64,000 nt of DNA, taken from contig NZ_LDRU01000003.1 in the NCBI RefSeq assembly GCF_001476285.1, positions 1 to 64,000 on the forward strand. The letters run 5' to 3'. The position numbers and the translations under genes were made by a program. Positions 25,420 through 33,377 of this stretch are shown piece after piece; the first letter of the stretch is position 1, and every line of letters begins with the position of its first letter. The notes beneath the pieces were generated by a model. That model worked only from the letters and a program-made list of their open reading frames with translations, had not been told where the DNA came from and searched no databases. This stretch comes from Microbacterium testaceum (GTDB lineage: Bacteria > Actinomycetota > Actinomycetes > Actinomycetales > Microbacteriaceae).

Positions 25420-26082
25420 TCAGGCGCGGGCGCGCGCGAGCGGCGTGTCGTCGAGGCCGTCGATCAGGTCGCGGAGGCTGTCGAACACGTGCGCGGCGCC
25501 GGCGTCCCGCAGTTCCTCGGGTGAGAAGCCGCCGGTGCGCACCGCGATCGTGGGGACCTCCGCGCGGGCGGCGGCGATGGCATCCCACGGGGAATCCCCG
25601 ATCATGATCCCGCTCGAGCCGGGCACGCGATCGAGCGCCGTCTGCACGAGATCGGGAGCGGGCTTGCTGGCCTCGACGTCGTCGGACGAGGTCCACGCGT
25701 CGGCGAGACCGCGCGCATCGACGAGGTCGAGGAAGTGCTCGACGTGCTCGCTCTTGCCGGAGCTGGCGAGCACGACCTGGAAGCCTCGCCGCGTCACCTC
25801 GGCGAGAAGGTCGTGCGCCCCGTCGAACGGCTGCACCTCGTCGATCATCGGCTCGAACTCCTCGGTCCACGCCTCGCGCAGGGCGTCGCCGTGGCGCTCC
25901 TCGACCTCGTCGCTCGTGAGGGAGGGGACGAGCTGATCTCCGCCCATCCCGATTGAGCGATGGATGCGCCAGATGGGCAGAACGATGTCGAAGCGCAGGA
26001 ACGCGCGGTACCACGCGAGTGCGTGCTGGTAGTTCGTGTCGACGAGGGTGCCGTCGACGTCGAAGATCGCGGTGTCTGCCAT
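25420..26082 (-). CDS. HAD-family hydrolase
   Basis: A 220-residue phosphatase-like protein. Motif I is [11 protein letters not shown] (nucleophile Asp8, acid Asp10), motif II SSGKSE, motif III Lys in SKPAPD, and motif [15 protein letters not shown] helical cap between residues 18 and 85 marks it as a subfamily I enzyme of the phosphoglycolate/beta-phosphoglucomutase type. The gene is convergent with paaK and divergent from paaA, sitting between the two paa operons on the opposite strand. Nothing ties it to phenylacetate. Phosphoglycolate from the apionate locus is a conceivable but unsupported substrate. Confidence 0.87.
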   Translation of the reverse strand: MADTAIFDVDGTLVDTNYQHALAWYRAFLRFDIVLPIWRIHRSIGMGGDQLVPSLTSDEVEERHGDALREAWTEEFEPMIDEVQPFDGAHDLLAEVTRRGFQVVLASSGKSEHVEHFLDLVDARGLADAWTSSDDVEASKPAPDLVQTALDRVPGSSGIMIGDSPWDAIAAARAEVPTIAVRTGGFSPEELRDAGAAHVFDSLRDLIDGLDDTPLARARA

Positions 26083-26122
26083 GCCCCCACTTCACCCGTC
26101 CGCGCGGGAATCCGCAGCACCG

Positions 26123-26171
26123 TTGCGGCACCCCGCGCCCTCGGGTACAGTTTTACTGAACGATCGGTCTG
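26123..26171 (+). promoter_or_regulatory. Promoter and TetR-type operator of the paaABCDEG operon
   Basis: TTGCGG (26123-26128) and TACAGT (26146-26151) are spaced by 17 bp. TTACTGAACGATCGGTC at 26153-26169 is identical to the copy at 18618-18634 and lies across the expected transcription start. The ribosome site AAAGGAG follows at 26173-26179. The geometry mirrors that of the paaJ operon. Confidence 0.72.
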
Positions 26172-26185
26172 TAAAGGAGTCGACG

Positions 26186-27157
26186 ATGACCATGACCGCA
26201 TCCACCCCGGATGCCCTGGATGGCGAGGCGATGTTCGACGCGCTCATCGAGGCCGACGGCCGCATCGAACCACGCGACTGGATGCCGGAGGGCTACCGCC
26301 GCACCCTGATCCGTCAGATCTCCCAGCACGCGCACTCCGAGATCATCGGCATGCAGCCGGAGGGGGCGTGGATCACGCGCGCGCCGAGCCTCAAGCGCAA
26401 GTCGATCCTGCTCGCGAAGGTGCAGGACGAAGCGGGGCACGGCCTCTATCTCTACTCCGCGGCGCAGACCCTCGGCATCACACGCGACGAGATGACGCAG
26501 CAACTCGTCGACGGGAAAGCCCGTTATTCGTCGATCTTCAACTACCCCACGCCCACGTGGGCCGACATGGGCGCGATCGGCTGGCTCGTCGACGGTGCCG
26601 CGATCTGCAACCAGGTGCCGCTGTGCCGCGCCTCGTACGGGCCCTACGGTCGCGCGATGGTGCGCATCTGCAAAGAGGAGTCGTTCCACCAGCGGCAGGG
26701 GTTCGAGATCCTGCTCACCCTCATGCAGGGCACCGACGCGCAGCGCGAGATGGCTCAGGATGCCGTGAACCGCTGGTACTGGCCGAGCTTGATGATGTTC
26801 GGGCCCCCGGACGACGACTCGCCCAACTCGGCGCAGTCGACGGCGTGGAACATCAAGCGCTTCAGCAACGACGTGCTGCGCCAGCGCTTCGTCTCGATGC
26901 TCGTGCCGCAGGCCGCTGTGCTCGGCGTGACGCTGCCCGACCCCGACTTGCGCTTCAACGACGAGACGGGGGAGTACGAGATGGGCGAGATCGACTGGAG
27001 CGAGTTCCACGAGGTGCTCGCCGGACGTGGACCGCTCAACACGATGCGGCGTCAGCACCGTCGCGACGCGCACGAAGAGGGCGCATGGGTGCGCGAGGCC
27101 GCAGCGGCGTACGCCGCGAAGAAGAGCGCCGCCCGCACCGAAACGGCGGCGGCCTGA
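26186..27157 (+). CDS. paaA: 1,2-phenylacetyl-CoA epoxidase, catalytic subunit A
   Basis: A 323-residue bacterial multicomponent mono-oxygenase. ATG 26186 follows AAGGAG by 6 nt. The di-iron ligands lie in the expected helices: [24 protein letters not shown] (E-x-x-H) and [11 protein letters not shown] (E-x-x-x-H). The protein ends in an Ala/Lys-rich tail. PaaA, with PaaB, PaaC and the reductase PaaE, converts phenylacetyl-CoA to its ring 1,2-epoxide. Its stop overlaps paaB by one base (TGATG). Confidence 0.97.
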   Translation: MTMTASTPDALDGEAMFDALIEADGRIEPRDWMPEGYRRTLIRQISQHAHSEIIGMQPEGAWITRAPSLKRKSILLAKVQDEAGHGLYLYSAAQTLGITRDEMTQQLVDGKARYSSIFNYPTPTWADMGAIGWLVDGAAICNQVPLCRASYGPYGRAMVRICKEESFHQRQGFEILLTLMQGTDAQREMAQDAVNRWYWPSLMMFGPPDDDSPNSAQSTAWNIKRFSNDVLRQRFVSMLVPQAAVLGVTLPDPDLRFNDETGEYEMGEIDWSEFHEVLAGRGPLNTMRRQHRRDAHEEGAWVREAAAAYAAKKSAARTETAAA

Positions 27158-27462
27158 TGGCGACGCCGGGTGGGAGCTCCACCGAGACCTGGCCCCTCTG
27201 GGAAGTGTTCGTGCGCGCGAACCGCGGTCTGAGTCACGTGCACGTCGGCTCGTTGCACGCGCCCGACGCCGAGCTCGCCGTGCGCAACGCGCGCGACCTG
27301 TACACCCGTCGGGGCGAGGGTGTCTCGGTGTGGGTCGTGCCCTCGGATGCCGTGACCACGAGCGATCCGGGAGCGAAGGGCGCGTTCTTCGAGTCGCCGG
27401 CGGGCAAGAACTACCGGCACGCGGTGTACTACACCGCGTCCGAGGGGGTGCCGCACCTGTGA
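27157..27462 (+). CDS. paaB: 1,2-phenylacetyl-CoA epoxidase subunit B
   Basis: A 101-residue small subunit. WPLWEVFVRANRGLSHVHVGSLHAPDAELAVRNARDLYTRRGEGVSVWVVPS is the conserved PaaB body, and the protein ends in GKNYRHAVYYT. It bridges PaaAC heterodimers in the epoxidase complex and has no catalytic centre of its own. The ATG shares one base with the paaA stop and the end overlaps paaC by 4 bp, so stoichiometric coupled translation is expected. Confidence 0.97.
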   Translation: MATPGGSSTETWPLWEVFVRANRGLSHVHVGSLHAPDAELAVRNARDLYTRRGEGVSVWVVPSDAVTTSDPGAKGAFFESPAGKNYRHAVYYTASEGVPHL

Positions 27463-28385
27463 GCACCTCGACCGATCACGGCGGAGCGTCGGTGGCCGAG
27501 CACGCAGCGTCGGTGGCTGAGCCTGTCGAAGCCCCCGACGCGGGACACCACGGCGACGACCCGCACGGCGACGACCCGCACGGAGACGTCTCGCTCGACG
27601 CCCGCGAGCTCGCGGCCGAACTCGCCGGGGGAGAGGGCCGCGCCACCGATCCCGACGTCGCCGCCTACGCGCTGCGCCTCGGTGACGACGCGCTGATCCT
27701 CGCCCAGAACCTCTGCGGCTGGATCGCCCGCGCCCCCGAGATCGAGGAGGACGTCGCCCTCGGCAACATCGCCCTCGACCTGCTCGGCCACGCCCGCTCC
27801 CTGTTGCGTTACGCCGGCAGCTACGACGGACGGACCGAAGACGACCTCGCCTACTGGCGCGACGAGCAGGAGTTCCGCAGCGCCTGGCTCTTCGAACTGC
27901 CGAACGGCGACTTCGCCCACACGATCGTCCGCCAGCTCCTGGCATCCGCGTACCTCGTCGAGCTGTACCGCGACCTCACGGCATCCACTGATCCGGTGCT
28001 CTCCGCCGTCGCCGCGAAGGCCGAGAAAGAGGTCGACTACCACCGCGACCACGCCGTGCAGTGGACACTCCGCCTCGCCGGCGGCACCGACCAGTCGCGG
28101 CGCCGCTTCCTCGTCGCCCTCGACGACACCTGGCCGTACCTCGACGAGCTGTTCCGCGACGAACCGGTCCACGACCGACTCGACGGGGTCGCTGTGCGTC
28201 CCTCGACGCTGCGCGCGCGGGTCGACGAGGTCGTCGCGACGGTGTTCGCCGAAGAAGACGTCGAGGTTCCCGGCATCCCGTTCTCGTCCGCCGGAGGTCG
28301 CCGTGGCATCCATCACCCGTCGTTCGGACCCCTGATCGCCGAGATGCAGATGCTGGCCCGCCGCCACCCGGGGGCGACATGGTGA
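27459..28385 (+). CDS. paaC: 1,2-phenylacetyl-CoA epoxidase subunit C with an unusual N-terminal extension
   Basis: A 308-residue ferritin-like structural partner of PaaA, starting at GTG 27459, which overlaps the paaB stop. The conserved body begins near residue 60 (YALRLGDDALILAQNLCGWIARAPEIEEDVALGNIALDLLGHARSLL) and continues through KAEKEVDYHRDH. The first 55 or so residues are atypical: an acidic, His-rich low-complexity segment with DDPHG repeated (15-bp tandem copies at 27554-27583), next to a REP-like palindrome at 27512-27533. The extension probably arose by repeat insertion in frame. Confidence 0.93.
   Translation: MSTSTDHGGASVAEHAASVAEPVEAPDAGHHGDDPHGDDPHGDVSLDARELAAELAGGEGRATDPDVAAYALRLGDDALILAQNLCGWIARAPEIEEDVALGNIALDLLGHARSLLRYAGSYDGRTEDDLAYWRDEQEFRSAWLFELPNGDFAHTIVRQLLASAYLVELYRDLTASTDPVLSAVAAKAEKEVDYHRDHAVQWTLRLAGGTDQSRRRFLVALDDTWPYLDELFRDEPVHDRLDGVAVRPSTLRARVDEVVATVFAEEDVEVPGIPFSSAGGRRGIHHPSFGPLIAEMQMLARRHPGATW
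27512..27533. repeat. REP-like palindrome in the 5' part of paaC
   Basis: GGCT (27516-27519) and AAGCC at the end flank the core CTGAGCCTGTCGAAG, the complement of the common actinobacterial CTTCGACAGGCTCAG element. It is translated as part of the non-conserved PaaC N-terminus and is followed by the 15-bp tandem repeat at 27554-27583. Confidence 0.55.
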
Positions 28386-28864
28386 CCGCGACCGTCGAGT
28401 ACGCGCGCGAGGTCGCCGCCGCCGTGGTCGACCCCGAAGTCCCGGTGCTCACGATCGACGACCTCGGCGTGCTCCGCGACGTGCGGGTCGACGGCGACAC
28501 GGTGACCGTCACGATCACCCCCACGTACTCGGGCTGCCCCGCGGTCGAGGCGATCCGCGACGACATCGTCCTCGCCCTCACCTCGGCCGGTTTCAACCGT
28601 GCGGTCGTGCAGACCACCCTCACCCCGGCCTGGACCACGGAGTGGATGAGCGACGAGGGCAGGCGAAAGCTCACCGAGTACGGCATCGCCCCGCCGACCG
28701 GGCGTGCTCCCGCCGGCCCCATCCGACTGAAGCTCAGCGTCGCGTGCCCCCGCTGCGGCTCGCTCGACACCCACGAGCTCTCGCGCTTCGGCTCCACCTC
28801 GTGCAAGTCGCTGTGGGAATGCCGCGCCTGCCTCGAGCCCTTCGACCACTTCAAGGCCCTCTGA
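28379..28864 (+). CDS. paaD: Phenylacetate epoxidase maturation protein PaaD
   Basis: A 161-residue protein. ATG 28379 overlaps the end of paaC by 7 bp. The N-terminal MIP18/DUF59 domain shows DPEVPVLTIDDLGVLRDV and PTYSGCPAVEAI, and the C-terminal zinc-ribbon-like part has four cysteines in CPRCGS and CKSLWECRAC. PaaD is needed for iron-sulfur or di-iron maturation of the epoxidase system. Its place between paaC and paaE is canonical. Confidence 0.95.
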   Translation: MVTATVEYAREVAAAVVDPEVPVLTIDDLGVLRDVRVDGDTVTVTITPTYSGCPAVEAIRDDIVLALTSAGFNRAVVQTTLTPAWTTEWMSDEGRRKLTEYGIAPPTGRAPAGPIRLKLSVACPRCGSLDTHELSRFGSTSCKSLWECRACLEPFDHFKAL

Positions 28865-30003
28865 TGACGATGACGGATGCCACGCCCTCGCGCGTTCCGA
28901 CCACTTCCGCCCCGCGTGCCCGCGCGCGCTTCCACACCCTGCGCGTCGCGGACGTGCGGCCCCTCACCCCGACCGCGATCGAGGTGACGTTCGCGGTTCC
29001 CGACGAGATCGCCGACGCCTTCGATTACGCGCCCGGCCAGTACGTCGCCCTGCGGGCCACGGTCGAAGGGGAAGAGCTCCGCCGCTCGTACTCGCTGTGC
29101 CGTCCGCCCGCTCGTGGCGCGATCAGCGTCGGCATCAAGCGCGACCCCGACGGACGCTTCTCGTCGTGGGCGCACGAGGGCCTGCGGCCGGGCGACGAGA
29201 TCGACGTCATGAGCCCGCAGGGCACGTTCGTGTCGAAGGCGTCCATCGCCACCGGTCACGTGGTCGCGATCGCCGCGGGGTCGGGCATCACCCCGATCAT
29301 GGCGCTCGCCGCGGGTGTCCTCGAGCGCTCCGCCGACAGCCGCATGACGATCGTCTACGCCAATCGCTCGTCCACCGACGTCATGTTCGTCGACGAGCTC
29401 GCCGACCTCAAGGACCGCTACCCGTCCCGCCTCACGCTCCACCACGTGCTCTCGCGCGAGCAGCGTGCAGCCCCGGTGTTCTCGGGTCGGCTCGACGAGG
29501 AGCGGCTGCGCCTGATCCTGTCGCGACTCATCGACCCGGCATCCGTCGACGAGTGGTTCCTCTGCGGGCCGTTCGCCCTGGTCGAGGTGTGTCGCGAGAC
29601 GCTCGCCGAGGCGGGCGTTCCGCGCGACCGCGTGCGGTTCGAGCTGTTCACCGCCGGTGACGGCGACGCCCCCGCGCAGACCGGGGGAGCGCGGCCCGTG
29701 CGCGTCCGCGCCGACGAACCCGTGCGCTCCATCGACTTCACGCTCGACGGTCAGTCGGCGCACGTCGACAGCCCGGTCGCCGCGAACGAGACGATCCTCG
29801 CCGCCGCCCTCCGCGTGCGCCCGGACGTGCCGTTCGCGTGCGCGGGAGGGGTGTGCGGCACGTGCCGCGCTCGGGTGATCGAGGGGTCCGTCTCGATGAC
29901 CGAGAACTACGCGCTCGAGCCCGACGAGATCGAACGCGGGTACGTGCTGACCTGCCAGTCGCACCCGACCTCCGACGCCGTGCGCGTCGACTACGACGGA
30001 TGA
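28864..30003 (+). CDS. paaE: Phenylacetyl-CoA epoxidase reductase subunit
   Basis: A 379-residue reductase. The FAD-binding barrel has RRSYSLCRPP (RxYS), the NAD(P) domain AAGSGITPIMALA and FLCGPFALVE, and the C-terminal plant-type [2Fe-2S] domain has the cysteines C-x4-C-x2-C in FACAGGVCGTCRARV plus LTCQSHP. It passes electrons from NADPH to the PaaABC di-iron centre. ATG 28864 shares its first base with the paaD stop. Confidence 0.96.
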   Translation: MTMTDATPSRVPTTSAPRARARFHTLRVADVRPLTPTAIEVTFAVPDEIADAFDYAPGQYVALRATVEGEELRRSYSLCRPPARGAISVGIKRDPDGRFSSWAHEGLRPGDEIDVMSPQGTFVSKASIATGHVVAIAAGSGITPIMALAAGVLERSADSRMTIVYANRSSTDVMFVDELADLKDRYPSRLTLHHVLSREQRAAPVFSGRLDEERLRLILSRLIDPASVDEWFLCGPFALVEVCRETLAEAGVPRDRVRFELFTAGDGDAPAQTGGARPVRVRADEPVRSIDFTLDGQSAHVDSPVAANETILAAALRVRPDVPFACAGGVCGTCRARVIEGSVSMTENYALEPDEIERGYVLTCQSHPTSDAVRVDYDG

Positions 30004-30010
30004 GGATGCC

Positions 30011-30781
30011 GTGATCGACTACTCCTTCGCCGACGACCTCGCGATCATCACCCTCGACGCGCCCGCGAGGCGCAACGCTCTCGGTCTCGATGCGCTGCGC
30101 GCGCTCGCCGAGGCGTACGAGCGCGCCGAGGCGGACGGCGCCCGCGCCGTGCTCCTCCGCGGTGAAGGGCCGTCGTTCTGCGCGGGACGAGACATCTCCG
30201 GCGTCGACCCGGTGACCGACGACGTCGCCGGATACCTCGACGCCACGCTCGCGCCCCTCCTGCGTCGCATGGCGTCTTTTCCCGCGCCGACGTTCGCCGC
30301 CGCTCACGGTGCGTGCCTCGGCGTGGGCCTCGGTCTGCTCATCGCCACCGACGTCGTGTTCGTCGCCGACGACGCGAGAATCGGCTCGCCCTTCGCCGCC
30401 CTCGGCGCGACCCTCGACTCGGGCGGTCACGCCCTCTTCGTCGAGCGCCTCGGCACCCACGCCACGCTCGACCTCATCTACACGGGCCGCATGCTGACGG
30501 GCGACGAAGCCGTGCGCGCCGGGGTCTTCTCGCGGGTGGTCCCGGCATCCGAGGTCCAGGATGCCACCGAGCTCGCCGCCCGCCGGGCAGCGGCCGGCCC
30601 GACCGAGGCGTTCCGCGCCAGCAAGCGCATCGTCGCGGCGATCCGCGACGAGCGGCTGGGACTGTGGGAGGCGATGGCGCTCGAGAATCGCGCGCAGGCC
30701 GCCCTCGCCGCGACAAACGACTACCGCGAGGGCTTCGCCGCGTTCCAGGCGAAGCGCGCCCCGGAGTTCACGGGCCGCTGA
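30011..30781 (+). CDS. paaG: Enoyl-CoA hydratase/isomerase, probable 1,2-epoxyphenylacetyl-CoA isomerase
   Basis: A 256-residue crotonase starting at GTG 30011, 7 bp after paaE. The oxyanion motifs are PSFCAGRDISGVD and GACLGVGLGLLIATDVVF. The usual hydratase Glu after GGG is absent (GVGLGLL), and an Asp later in the fold (DSGGHALF region) could serve as the base, consistent with an isomerase rather than a hydratase. PaaG converts the ring epoxide to oxepin-CoA. The position directly behind paaABCDE supports this. An unrelated crotonase role is the main alternative. Confidence 0.8.
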   Translation: MIDYSFADDLAIITLDAPARRNALGLDALRALAEAYERAEADGARAVLLRGEGPSFCAGRDISGVDPVTDDVAGYLDATLAPLLRRMASFPAPTFAAAHGACLGVGLGLLIATDVVFVADDARIGSPFAALGATLDSGGHALFVERLGTHATLDLIYTGRMLTGDEAVRAGVFSRVVPASEVQDATELAARRAAAGPTEAFRASKRIVAAIRDERLGLWEAMALENRAQAALAATNDYREGFAAFQAKRAPEFTGR

Positions 30782-30814
30782 CGCCCGGACGGCCGCGGCT
30801 GGTTGAATCGGCTC

Positions 30815-31549
30815 ATGTCGATCGACGAAGAAGACGAACTCGCGCAGTTGCGTCGCCGGGCGTACTCGCCTTCCGCCGACATCGCCTCCGACCCCGATGC
30901 GCTCCGTCGTCTGATGGAGCTCGAGGCCCGGGCGACCCCGACCGGGCCGACGCCCGAACGAGCCCCGGCAGCGCCCGAAGAACATCTCGCTCCCACCGAG
31001 GACGAGATTCCGGATGCCATCCCCGAGCGGCCGCGGTTCACTCTGCCGCGCTTGCGCCGGTCGACGGTGATCATGCTGGGGGCGGCTGCGCTGGTGGTGG
31101 CGACGCTCGCCACGCTGCTCGTGGTCGTGCAACGTGTGCAGACCGATCCCCTCCAGGCCGGGGCGACGCAGATCGCGCGCCTTGCTCCGGATCCCGTTTT
31201 CGAGGTGCCGAGCTCGCTCACGATGGGGATCACGGGCAACGTCACGGCCTTCGAGGAGTTCGAGGGCTTTCGCGTGATCTCTCAGCCGTCGTACTACGAC
31301 GCGGAGGGCGCTGCGCGCTGCATGACGGTGTGGCAGCCGGAACTGCTCGACACGGCGGGCGGCGGCGGGTTCTCCTATGACGGCGAGTTCTTCATGAGCA
31401 CCTGCGGCGCCGGCTCTTTCCCCGCGAACATGACCATGCTGCTGCGAGAGGCCACCCCGGAGCGCGCGCAGACCGACTTCCCCGCGGGAACCGCCCTGCA
31501 GTTCGTGTACGACGCGACGAACAACGAGATCGTCGTCTTCCGCGGCTGA
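30815..31549 (+). CDS. Hypothetical single-pass membrane protein
   Basis: A 244-residue protein of unknown function. ATG 30815 was chosen; a TTG four codons earlier is unlikely. Residues 1-85 are acidic and Pro/Glu-rich, starting MSIDEEDELAQLRRRAYSP, a segment seen at the N-terminus of several Microbacteriaceae membrane proteins. One membrane helix follows (about 90-112), then an extracytoplasmic domain of about 130 residues with two cysteines (AARCMTVWQ and STCGAG) that may form a disulfide. It lies just behind paaG but reads as a separate unit ending in the 31562-31590 hairpin. Confidence 0.7.
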   Translation: MSIDEEDELAQLRRRAYSPSADIASDPDALRRLMELEARATPTGPTPERAPAAPEEHLAPTEDEIPDAIPERPRFTLPRLRRSTVIMLGAAALVVATLATLLVVVQRVQTDPLQAGATQIARLAPDPVFEVPSSLTMGITGNVTAFEEFEGFRVISQPSYYDAEGAARCMTVWQPELLDTAGGGGFSYDGEFFMSTCGAGSFPANMTMLLREATPERAQTDFPAGTALQFVYDATNNEIVVFRG

Positions 31550-31561
31550 GATCGGAAACGA

Positions 31562-31590
31562 CGATGCCCCGGCACGCGGCCGGGGCATCG
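31562..31590. terminator. Strong bidirectional terminator hairpin
   Basis: CGATGCCCCGGC (31562-31573) and GCCGGGGCATCG (31579-31590) pair perfectly over 12 bp around a 5-nt loop. It sits in the gap between two convergent genes (stops at 31549 and 31607), so it can end both transcripts. Confidence 0.8.
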
Positions 31591-31606
31591 TCGAACGGAG
31601 CGGTCG

Positions 31607-31891
31607 TCAGGCCGCGGTGGTCACCGCGAACTGCACCGAGCCCTGGGGGTCGATCTTCGCGTCGAGGACGCGGTCATCGAGCACTGCGGCGGCATCGGTG
31701 TCGAGGAAGACCCGCGCACCGGCGTTCTCGACGACGGCGTCCTGGGGCTCCGGGCCGTCGACGACCGACAGCGTGAATTGCGACTCGGGCGAGCCCGCGC
31801 CTTCGATGCGCACTCCGCCCTGAACGGCGTCCGGGTACTGCGCGGTGATGGTCTTGACGGCGGTCGTGGCCTCTTCGGTGAGCGTCAGCAT
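31607..31891 (-). CDS. HesB/IscA-like protein lacking all cysteines
   Basis: A 94-residue protein with the HesB/IscA fold pattern: LTLTEEATTAVKTI, GGVRIEGAG, a central beta-rich part, and ARVFLDTDAAAVLDDRVLDAKID, which matches the family's strand-helix block. A-type Fe-S carriers use three Cys to hold the cluster. None is present here, so it cannot be a normal cluster carrier and may be a structural or regulatory relative. It is transcribed alone, with the 31562-31590 hairpin behind it. Confidence 0.72.
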   Translation of the reverse strand: MLTLTEEATTAVKTITAQYPDAVQGGVRIEGAGSPESQFTLSVVDGPEPQDAVVENAGARVFLDTDAAAVLDDRVLDAKIDPQGSVQFAVTTAA

Positions 31892-32027
31892 TCGTGGCTC
31901 TCCTTCTTTGTCGACGACAGGAGCCAGCCACGATGCCGAGAATCCCCGCGGCTCTCAACCCCCGGCATCCATTTCCAGGGGATTCCCACGGAGCGTCCAG
32001 AGAGCGCTCACGGCACATTCGCCGGGG

Positions 32028-32879
32028 TCAGGGCAGCAGACCCGCCCGCCGCGCCCGTGCGACGGCGGCGTGCCGCGTCGAGGCGTCGAGCTTGGCCATC
32101 GCCGATGCGAGGTACGACTTCACCGTGGTCTCACGGAGGTGGAGGGATGCCGCGATCTCGCCGTTCGTCGAGCCCACGGCCGCGCACGCCAAGACGTCGA
32201 TCTCGCGGCGCGACAGGTGGATGTCGGCGTCCTCGCCGGAGCGGGGAGCGTCGCCGGTGAGCGCGGCCAACCGCGACTCGAGCTCCTCGAGTCTCCGGCG
32301 CACGTCGTCGTCCCCGACCGTCGCGGCGATGCTGCGCAACTGCGCGTAGCTCTCGCGGATCTCCTCACGCACGCCGACGCTCAGTCCGGTGTCGCCCACC
32401 GGCATGCTCGAGAGGCGCCGATCCACTTCTTCGCGGACGCGCAGTTCGGTGCCCAGCTCTCCGGCGACGTCGAAGGCCGGTCGCGCCTCGAGCTCACCGA
32501 CCGGGGCCTGCGCCCACGATCCGCAATACAGCACCCCGCGCGCATGGCCGCGGACGAGAACGGGCACGGCGAACAGCGTCGCGATTCCCTCGCCCAGGAT
32601 GGCCCGGTCGTAGTCGTGGGTGATGGACCGCGCGGTGCGGTAGTCGAGGGTCATCCTCGGCCGCCGTTCGACGAGGGCCCGTCCGCCGAGGCCGCGCTCG
32701 GCGCGGACGACCAGGCCCTCGATGCTGCGCGTGCGCGCACCGACGATGGTCGACACATGGACGGCTCCGTCGTGCTCCAGGCCGCCGAACGCGAGGGGGA
32801 AGTGGGTGCGACGCGCGAGTTCGGTGACAGCGTGCGAGACCAGCGTCGCGTCGTCGCGAAGAAGAGTCGGTGCTCCCAC
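32028..32879 (-). CDS. GAF-domain LuxR-type transcriptional regulator
   Basis: A 283-residue protein starting at GTG 32879. Residues 10-150 form a GAF-like sensor (LAFGGLEHDGAVHVSTIVGAR, then FAVPVLVRGHARGVLYCGSW). A helical linker (SYAQLRSIAATVGDDDVRRRLEELESRL) precedes the C-terminal LuxR helix-turn-helix LSRREIDVLACAAVGSTNGEIAASLHLRETTVKSYLASAMAKL. No phospho-acceptor receiver domain is present, so it probably senses a small molecule. It is divergent from the DUF485/actP pair across about 145 bp, and relatives in this arrangement are candidate regulators of acetate or carboxylate uptake. Confidence 0.88.
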   Translation of the reverse strand: MGAPTLLRDDATLVSHAVTELARRTHFPLAFGGLEHDGAVHVSTIVGARTRSIEGLVVRAERGLGGRALVERRPRMTLDYRTARSITHDYDRAILGEGIATLFAVPVLVRGHARGVLYCGSWAQAPVGELEARPAFDVAGELGTELRVREEVDRRLSSMPVGDTGLSVGVREEIRESYAQLRSIAATVGDDDVRRRLEELESRLAALTGDAPRSGEDADIHLSRREIDVLACAAVGSTNGEIAASLHLRETTVKSYLASAMAKLDASTRHAAVARARRAGLLP

Positions 32880-33023
32880 GAGAACTACCTACTTCCGGGG
32901 GTGACGGCTGCGTCGCCGCCTTTCGTAGCGTCGACCCTACCACCGGGAGCGCTACCACGATCCCGGGTCACCATCCCCCCATCGGTGCGAGGTTGCACCG
33001 GTCCCATGAGGCAAGGAGGCCAC

Positions 33024-33377
33024 ATGACGGACAGAAGGATCGACTCCGCTCGCGGGGGCGGCGTCGACTACATCACGGTTGAGGAGTCGCCCCGCTTCCG
33101 CGAGTTGAAGAAGCGCCAACGCAGCTTCATCTTCCCGCTCGCGGTCGCGTTCCTCGTCTGGTACTTCGTCTACGTGCTGCTGTCGTCGTTCGCTCCGGCG
33201 TTCATGGCGCAGCCCGTGTTCGGCGCGGTGACGGTCGGGCTGCTGTTCGGCCTCGGGCAGTTCGTCACGACCTTCGCGATCACGATGGGATATGTCGCCT
33301 ACGCGAACCGGCGGCTCGATCCCATCGCCGAAGAATTGCGTGACGAGCTCGAGCGCACGGAGCGGGGGTCGAAGTGA
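33024..33377 (+). CDS. DUF485 membrane protein paired with the acetate symporter
   Basis: A 117-residue protein. ATG 33024 follows AAGGAGG (33013-33019) by 4 nt and is preferred to ATG 33006. F-R-E-L-K-K-R-Q-R-S-F-I-F-P precedes two membrane helices (AVAFLVWYFVYVLLSSFA and VFGAVTVGLLFGLGQFVTTFAITMGYVAYANRRLDP), the DUF485 signature. DUF485 genes nearly always precede actP-type symporters and the product is thought to be an accessory subunit. It overlaps actP by 4 bp. Confidence 0.93.
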   Translation: MTDRRIDSARGGGVDYITVEESPRFRELKKRQRSFIFPLAVAFLVWYFVYVLLSSFAPAFMAQPVFGAVTVGLLFGLGQFVTTFAITMGYVAYANRRLDPIAEELRDELERTERGSK

